In this document: positions 60,613 through 64,000 of the stretch, one piece after another | How positions within the stretch are numbered: the stretch's first letter is position 1 | How the letters are laid out: every line of letters starts with the position of its first letter | DNA from: an uncultured Alphaproteobacteria bacterium | GTDB taxonomy: Bacteria > Pseudomonadota > Alphaproteobacteria > Micropepsales > Micropepsaceae | NCBI GenBank assembly: GCA_903837555.1 | Contig: CAILUV010000022.1 | Span: 1 to 64,000 of the forward strand | DNA length: 64,000 bases | Direction of reading: 5' to 3' | Made by a program: the position numbers and the translations under genes | Notes under the pieces: generated by a model | Told to the model about the DNA's origin: nothing | Databases searched by the model: none | What the model saw: only the letters and a program-made list of their open reading frames with translations

Positions 60613-61554
60613 CTACCCTTTGCAGATGGCGCGCGGATCGCGCCGTGCCAGACGATCCAGCAGATAGTCCACTTCGGCGCGGCCCAAAGCGGTCAGGGGC
60701 GTGGCGGGCTTGCGCATCGCATCCGACGACAAAATTCCGCGTCGCTTGAGAACATATTTGCGAACCGCCAGCCCCACGCCCGGCTGCTGTTCATAGCGCA
60801 GCAGGGGCAAATGGGCGTCGAACAGGTCCTGCGCGTCATCGCGCTTGCCCTGCTTGGCCAGGCGCACACAGTCCACCAGCATGTCGGGAAAGGCATAGCC
60901 GGTATTGGCGCCATCGACGCCCCGGTTCAGTTCGAAATCCAGGAACAGGCCGTTGTTGCCCACCAGGATGGCGATGCGGCGCATCGAACCATCCGCCTCA
61001 TAGCCCCGCAGCGTGCTGATCTTCTCCAGCCCGGGCCAGTCCTCATGCTTGAGCACCATCAGCGAGGGATTTTCGCGCACGATGCGCGCGATCACGGCGG
61101 GCGCCACTACCACGCCGGTGACTTGCGGAAAATCCTGCAACACCCAGGGCACGTCCGCGCCGACCGCCTCCACCGCGCCGCGGAAGTAGCCGGCGATCTG
61201 GTCGTCGGTTCGCGCCGCCGCGGATGGGGCGATCATCACGCCGGCCGCACCCCGGTCCATGACGGCATGCGCTAGGCTGCGCATGGCGGCAAAGCCGGGC
61301 GCGGACACGCCCACAATCACCGGCTTGCCGTTGGCGCGGGTGATCACCCGCTGCGCCACTGCCAGCGCCTCGTCGGCGTCCAGCTTGCCGGCCTCGCCCA
61401 GCACACCCAAGACGGTCAGCCCGTCGCAGCCGGTCTCGAAATAGAAGTCGACCATGCGGTCGACGGACGGCCAGTCGATGGCGCCGTCTGCGTGAAAGGG
61501 CGTCGGCGCGATGGCGTAGACGCCTGCGGCCTTGTTATCGAGGATTTGTGTCAT
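60613..61554 (-). CDS. DapA/NanA-family lyase or dehydratase
   Basis: This is a 313-residue TIM-barrel protein of the dihydrodipicolinate synthase/N-acetylneuraminate lyase family. It shows IAPTPFHADGAIDWPSVDRM, VLGVLGEAGKLDADE in the place of the GTTGE loop and the Schiff-base Lys169 in MVLKHEDWPGLEKI. The usual catalytic Tyr of YxxP is replaced: the strand reads PWVLQDFPQVTG, with Gln140 at the Tyr position. That suggests an aldolase or dehydratase of a divergent subgroup. It is divergent from a LysR gene, with a palindrome between them. The substrate is probably a 2-keto-3-deoxy sugar acid, as inferred from the window's content. Confidence 0.82.
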   Translation of the reverse strand: MTQILDNKAAGVYAIAPTPFHADGAIDWPSVDRMVDFYFETGCDGLTVLGVLGEAGKLDADEALAVAQRVITRANGKPVIVGVSAPGFAAMRSLAHAVMDRGAAGVMIAPSAAARTDDQIAGYFRGAVEAVGADVPWVLQDFPQVTGVVVAPAVIARIVRENPSLMVLKHEDWPGLEKISTLRGYEADGSMRRIAILVGNNGLFLDFELNRGVDGANTGYAFPDMLVDCVRLAKQGKRDDAQDLFDAHLPLLRYEQQPGVGLAVRKYVLKRRGILSSDAMRKPATPLTALGRAEVDYLLDRLARRDPRAICKG

Positions 61555-61629
61555 GTCGGGATGATGCCGCCCGCGCCGGAACTTGGTCTAACAAAATCGC
61601 GCCCTGCGACGCGGATGCCCAGAGTGCAG

Positions 61630-61646
61630 TGCGAAAAACCTTCGCA
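61630..61646. promoter_or_regulatory. LysR-type operator candidate between the DapA-family and lysR genes
   Basis: TGCGAAAAACCTTCGCA is a perfect 6-5-6 inverted repeat in the 164-bp divergent gap, 73 bp before the lysR start. Similar half-sites (AAAAAC-TTCGCA) occur at 17271-17281 before the exported RraA-like gene. A TGTATACA palindrome lies at 61656-61663. No gene is visible in this gap. Confidence 0.5.
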
Positions 61647-61655
61647 TCTGCGGTA

Positions 61656-61663
61656 TGTATACA
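61656..61663. promoter_or_regulatory. Second TGTATACA palindrome
   Basis: ATGTATACA matches the site at 45763-45771. It is next to the LysR-type inverted repeat and may be a GntR-type operator or part of a promoter. Confidence 0.3.
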
Positions 61664-61718
61664 AAAACTAGCTCCTTAGATGGTAACGCTCCCATTCCAG
61701 ATGATAGAATTTGTGGGA

Positions 61719-62621
61719 ATGGACACACAATTCCTCGAAAGCTTTTTGCTGGTGGTCGAACATGGTTCGGTCGCCGAGGCCGCGCGCCGGCTGAACCTGA
61801 CCCCTGCGGGCGTCACCCAGCGACTCAAGGCGCTGGAGCAGGAATTGGGCATGGCGCTGGTATCCCGCTCGGGCCGTACCGTGCGGCCCACCGAAGCCGG
61901 CTGGTCCATCCTGCCCCAGGTTCAGGCCCTGCTGGCTGGCGTGCGCGACCTTCGCAACGTCGCCAATGAGAAGAGCTTTGCGGGCAAGCTGAACCTGGGC
62001 GCGATCTCCAGTGCGCTGACGGGCCTGCTGCCCCCGATCCTGTCGACCCTGGCGGAGAAATACCCGCTGGTGACGCTGTTCGTGCATCCGGGCACATCCA
62101 ACGATCTTTATGCCAAGGTGATCAGCGGCGAACTGGACGCCGCCGTGATCGTGGAGCCGCAATTCACGCTGCCCAAGACCTGCGACTGGGCGACCTGGCG
62201 CGCCGAGCCGATGATCGTTCTGGCCCATCGCGGCACCACCGAGCGCGATCCCCACGCCATTCTCGAGAGCCACCCCTTCATCCGCTACGACCGCAAACAA
62301 TGGGGCGGACGCCTGGCCGAAGACTATCTGCAGCAGAACGACCTGACTGTGCGCGACCGCTACGAGCTGGACTCGCTGGAAACCATCGCCGTGCTGGTCG
62401 ATCGCCAGCTGGGCGTGTCGCTGGTGCCGGACTGGGCGCCGCCATGGCCGGAAGGTCTGAGCCTGCGCAAGATTGCCTTGCCATTATCGTCTCAGAAGCG
62501 GCGCATCGGCGTTTTGTGGCGCCGCTCCACGCCGCGCATCCGGCTGGTGCAGGCGCTGCTGACAGAAGCCCAGCAACTGGAAATGGCCAGCGACGCCGCG
62601 CCCGTGCGCAAAGCCAGCTAA
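61719..62621 (+). CDS. LysR-type transcriptional regulator
   Basis: This is a 300-residue LysR regulator starting MDTQFLESFLLVVEHGSVAE, with helix-turn-helix ARRLNLTPAGVTQRLKALEQ and an effector domain from KLNLGAISSALTGLLPPIL. I chose 61719 because LysR family N-termini begin at this point; in-frame ATGs at 61701 and 61680 would add a short unstructured lead. It is divergent from the DapA-family lyase, so it likely controls that operon through the TGCGAA/TTCGCA palindrome. It may also control the TonB-dependent receptor gene downstream on the other strand. Confidence 0.86.
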   Translation: MDTQFLESFLLVVEHGSVAEAARRLNLTPAGVTQRLKALEQELGMALVSRSGRTVRPTEAGWSILPQVQALLAGVRDLRNVANEKSFAGKLNLGAISSALTGLLPPILSTLAEKYPLVTLFVHPGTSNDLYAKVISGELDAAVIVEPQFTLPKTCDWATWRAEPMIVLAHRGTTERDPHAILESHPFIRYDRKQWGGRLAEDYLQQNDLTVRDRYELDSLETIAVLVDRQLGVSLVPDWAPPWPEGLSLRKIALPLSSQKRRIGVLWRRSTPRIRLVQALLTEAQQLEMASDAAPVRKAS

Positions 62622-62670
62622 CCTCGCCTCCCAAGCCAATCCCCTTCTTTCATCAGCATCACGGCTGAAA

Positions 62671-62704
62671 AGAAAAGGCCGGCACCGCTTGCGCGATGCC
62701 GGCC
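62671..62704 (-). terminator. Terminator of the TonB-dependent receptor gene
   Basis: An 8-bp stem, GGCCGGCA with TGCCGGCC, has a 12-base loop. Read on the minus strand it is followed by TTTTCTTTTC, 26 bp past the receptor stop. Confidence 0.82.
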
Positions 62705-62729
62705 AAGGGGGAACTGATTTCTTTAAGGC

Positions 62730-64000
62730 TTACAGGTTGCCCCTCAGACCGATGGTGAAGAAGCGGCCCGTATCGTCGTGGTTGCTGTTGGTCGGATAGA
62801 ACAGACCCGGGTTCGAACCGTTGGTCGGGAACAGCGGCGCGCGCGTGTTACCGATATTGTTGACCGTAAAGTACATGTTGGCATCGCCGCCCCACAGGTC
62901 GAACTTCCGGTCGATCGTGACGTCGAGCACGTTGTAGGAGTTGACGCGCGGCACAGCGTAGTTCTGCGACGTCGTCGTAATGATGGCGTTGTTCTTCTTG
63001 AAGCCGCTGAGCCACTGGTTCTGGAAGCTAAAGCCCCAGTCACCAACCGAGTAGTTGAGGAAGGTGGTCTGGCGGGTCTTCGGCGCCACAGCCCAAGTCG
63101 GGGACGCGCCCGGCAACTGGATGGTGGTGTTGACCGGCTGATAGCTCAGCAGGTGGCGGAAGTTCATCGAACCCGGCAGCTCTTCCAGGATGTCGGCCAG
63201 TTCGAAGCTGTAGTTGACTTCGATGTCCACGCCTTCGATCTGCTGCTGCGCGGCATTGAGCGGAGAGTTCTTCAGCACCGTCGGGTAGTTGGCCGGGGTT
63301 CGGTAGTTCGGGTCGCCGACCGGAAGCGGGCGTACATACAAGCCGCAAAGCGGGCTGTCGTAGGTCGGGGCGCTGGCGATACAGAGATTCTGCACCGCGG
63401 TGTTCTGGCCGCTGATGAACGCGATAGCATTCGACATGTGGGTCTGGAAATAATCCACCGAAATAACCAGGCCCGGGATGAATTCCGGGGTCAGGACCAC
63501 ACCACCGGTGTAGGTACGCGCGACCTCCGGGATCAGGGCGGCATTGCCCTGGGTTTGCAGTCGCGTGCTGTTGTTGCCCGTGGTCAGAAGGTCGGTGAAG
63601 CCCGTCGAGGAAATGCCCACCGGCTGATACAGGTCGTTCAGGTTGGGCGCACGAATGTCGACTGAGGTCGTGCCGCGGAAGCGGATCGACTCGTTGACGT
63701 GCCAGTCCAGGCCGATCTTCCAAGTATAGGCCTCGCCCGACGAGGAGTAGTTGGTGTAGCGGCCAGCCACGTTGGTCGACAGATCCGCGATCAGCGGAAT
63801 GTCCTTAAGCAACGGCACGTTCGCTTCGACAGCGAACTCATACACATTGTTGCCTACGGAAACCGGCGCGTTGACGTTCTGGGTCCAGCGGACCGGCGAG
63901 GTGTTACCGTTTTGGAGGCACATGCGCAGGCCTGAGCAGTTGACGAACTCGGTCGGCAGGGCGTCGGTCTGCATGTCATAGGTCGCCCAGCGCATTTCGC
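62730..64000 (-). CDS. TonB-dependent outer-membrane receptor, C-terminal part
   Basis: At least 423 residues are present; the frame runs off the right edge without a start (Glu precedes the first Met). It is the C-terminal beta-barrel of a large TonB-dependent receptor. Alternating strands include LIADLSTNVAGRYTNYSSSG, YTWKIGLDWHVNESIRFRGT followed by TSVDIRAPNLNDLY (the family RAPNL motif), and VISVDYFQTHMSNAIAF. The closing strands are NMYFTVNNIGNTRAPLFP and GRFFTIGLRGNL. It ends in Leu rather than the common Phe. The RAPNLNDLYQP type is common among large sugar/oligosaccharide receptors of alphaproteobacteria. The gene probably supplies carbohydrate to the surrounding catabolic genes. Confidence 0.9.
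   Translation of the reverse strand, partial: EMRWATYDMQTDALPTEFVNCSGLRMCLQNGNTSPVRWTQNVNAPVSVGNNVYEFAVEANVPLLKDIPLIADLSTNVAGRYTNYSSSGEAYTWKIGLDWHVNESIRFRGTTSVDIRAPNLNDLYQPVGISSTGFTDLLTTGNNSTRLQTQGNAALIPEVARTYTGGVVLTPEFIPGLVISVDYFQTHMSNAIAFISGQNTAVQNLCIASAPTYDSPLCGLYVRPLPVGDPNYRTPANYPTVLKNSPLNAAQQQIEGVDIEVNYSFELADILEELPGSMNFRHLLSYQPVNTTIQLPGASPTWAVAPKTRQTTFLNYSVGDWGFSFQNQWLSGFKKNNAIITTTSQNYAVPRVNSYNVLDVTIDRKFDLWGGDANMYFTVNNIGNTRAPLFPTNGSNPGLFYPTNSNHDDTGRFFTIGLRGNL

Noticed and set aside
1-64000. CRISPR arrays, tRNA/rRNA genes, prophage or integrative element boundaries
   Set aside because: No regularly spaced repeats, no tRNA-like cloverleaf, no integrase or phage genes were seen on either strand.

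Overview
The window is GC-rich bacterial DNA (coding strands rich in GCC, GGC and CTG) with tight gene packing. ATGA, GTGA and TGATG start/stop overlaps are frequent. There is no tRNA, rRNA, CRISPR array, insertion sequence or phage gene. A ydbH-ynbE-ydbL envelope operon, a TonB-dependent receptor, many Tat- and Sec-exported enzymes and a palindromic repeat of the type often mistranslated as 'MSALGQKRTF' all point to an alphaproteobacterium living on plant- or polysaccharide-derived sugars. A Micropepsaceae/Rhizomicrobium-, Caulobacterales- or sphingomonad-like organism is plausible, but I cannot name it.

Layout. 1-5 kb: exported TIM-barrel sugar isomerase fragment, two divergent carboxylesterases and a solute-binding protein. 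5-8.2 kb: ydbH-ynbE-ydbL lipid-bridge operon. 8.3-15 kb: non-phosphorylative L-fucose-type locus (aldo-keto dehydrogenase, FucP, UxaA-family dehydratase, mutarotase, MFS carrier, FMN 2-hydroxyacid oxidase). 15-19.4 kb: ion channel, exported enolase-superfamily dehydratase, exported RraA-like protein, beta-lactamase-fold hydrolase. 19.5-25.9 kb: complete glucarate/galactarate block (kdgD, LysR, MFS, gudD, garD) with a shared palindrome in two promoters. 25.9-30.9 kb: L-rhamnose locus (GMC oxidoreductase, rhaM, rhaT, rhmD, divergent dehydrogenase). 31-34.4 kb: operon of exported RidA, exported SelA-fold PLP enzyme and exported amidohydrolase. 34.6-47.1 kb: PepSY protein, three PQQ/sorbosone-type dehydrogenases, cytochrome c, a Tat-exported RhmD paralogue, and a symporter-ceramidase-aminotransferase operon. 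47.1-47.8 kb: two truncated genes meeting head to head. 47.9-55.6 kb: sugar isomerase/Gfo-Idh-MocA/dihaem cytochrome/PdxA operon and a convergent M28 peptidase/ThuA/beta-propeller operon. 55.7-59.6 kb: second exported RidA, then a small carrier-protein/PPTase/condensation cassette that is decaying (two frameshifts, a truncated MFS gene, a hydrolase remnant with a nonsense codon). 59.7-64 kb: exported DUF6282 hydrolase, DapA-family lyase, LysR regulator and the C-terminal part of a TonB-dependent receptor.

How it fits together. Cytosolic routes for L-fucose, L-rhamnose, glucarate and galactarate lie beside a second set of enzymes of normally cytosolic families (enolase superfamily, RraA, SelA-like, RidA, amidohydrolase, TIM-barrel isomerase) that carry export signals. 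They are interleaved with PQQ dehydrogenases and c-type cytochromes. I infer a partly periplasmic oxidative sugar/amino-sugar metabolism feeding the respiratory chain; substrates are not proven by sequence.

Limits. Two gene-fragment junctions and two frameshifts may be real decay or assembly/indel errors. All assignments are by motif and family recognition from the translated sequence; no database search was run.
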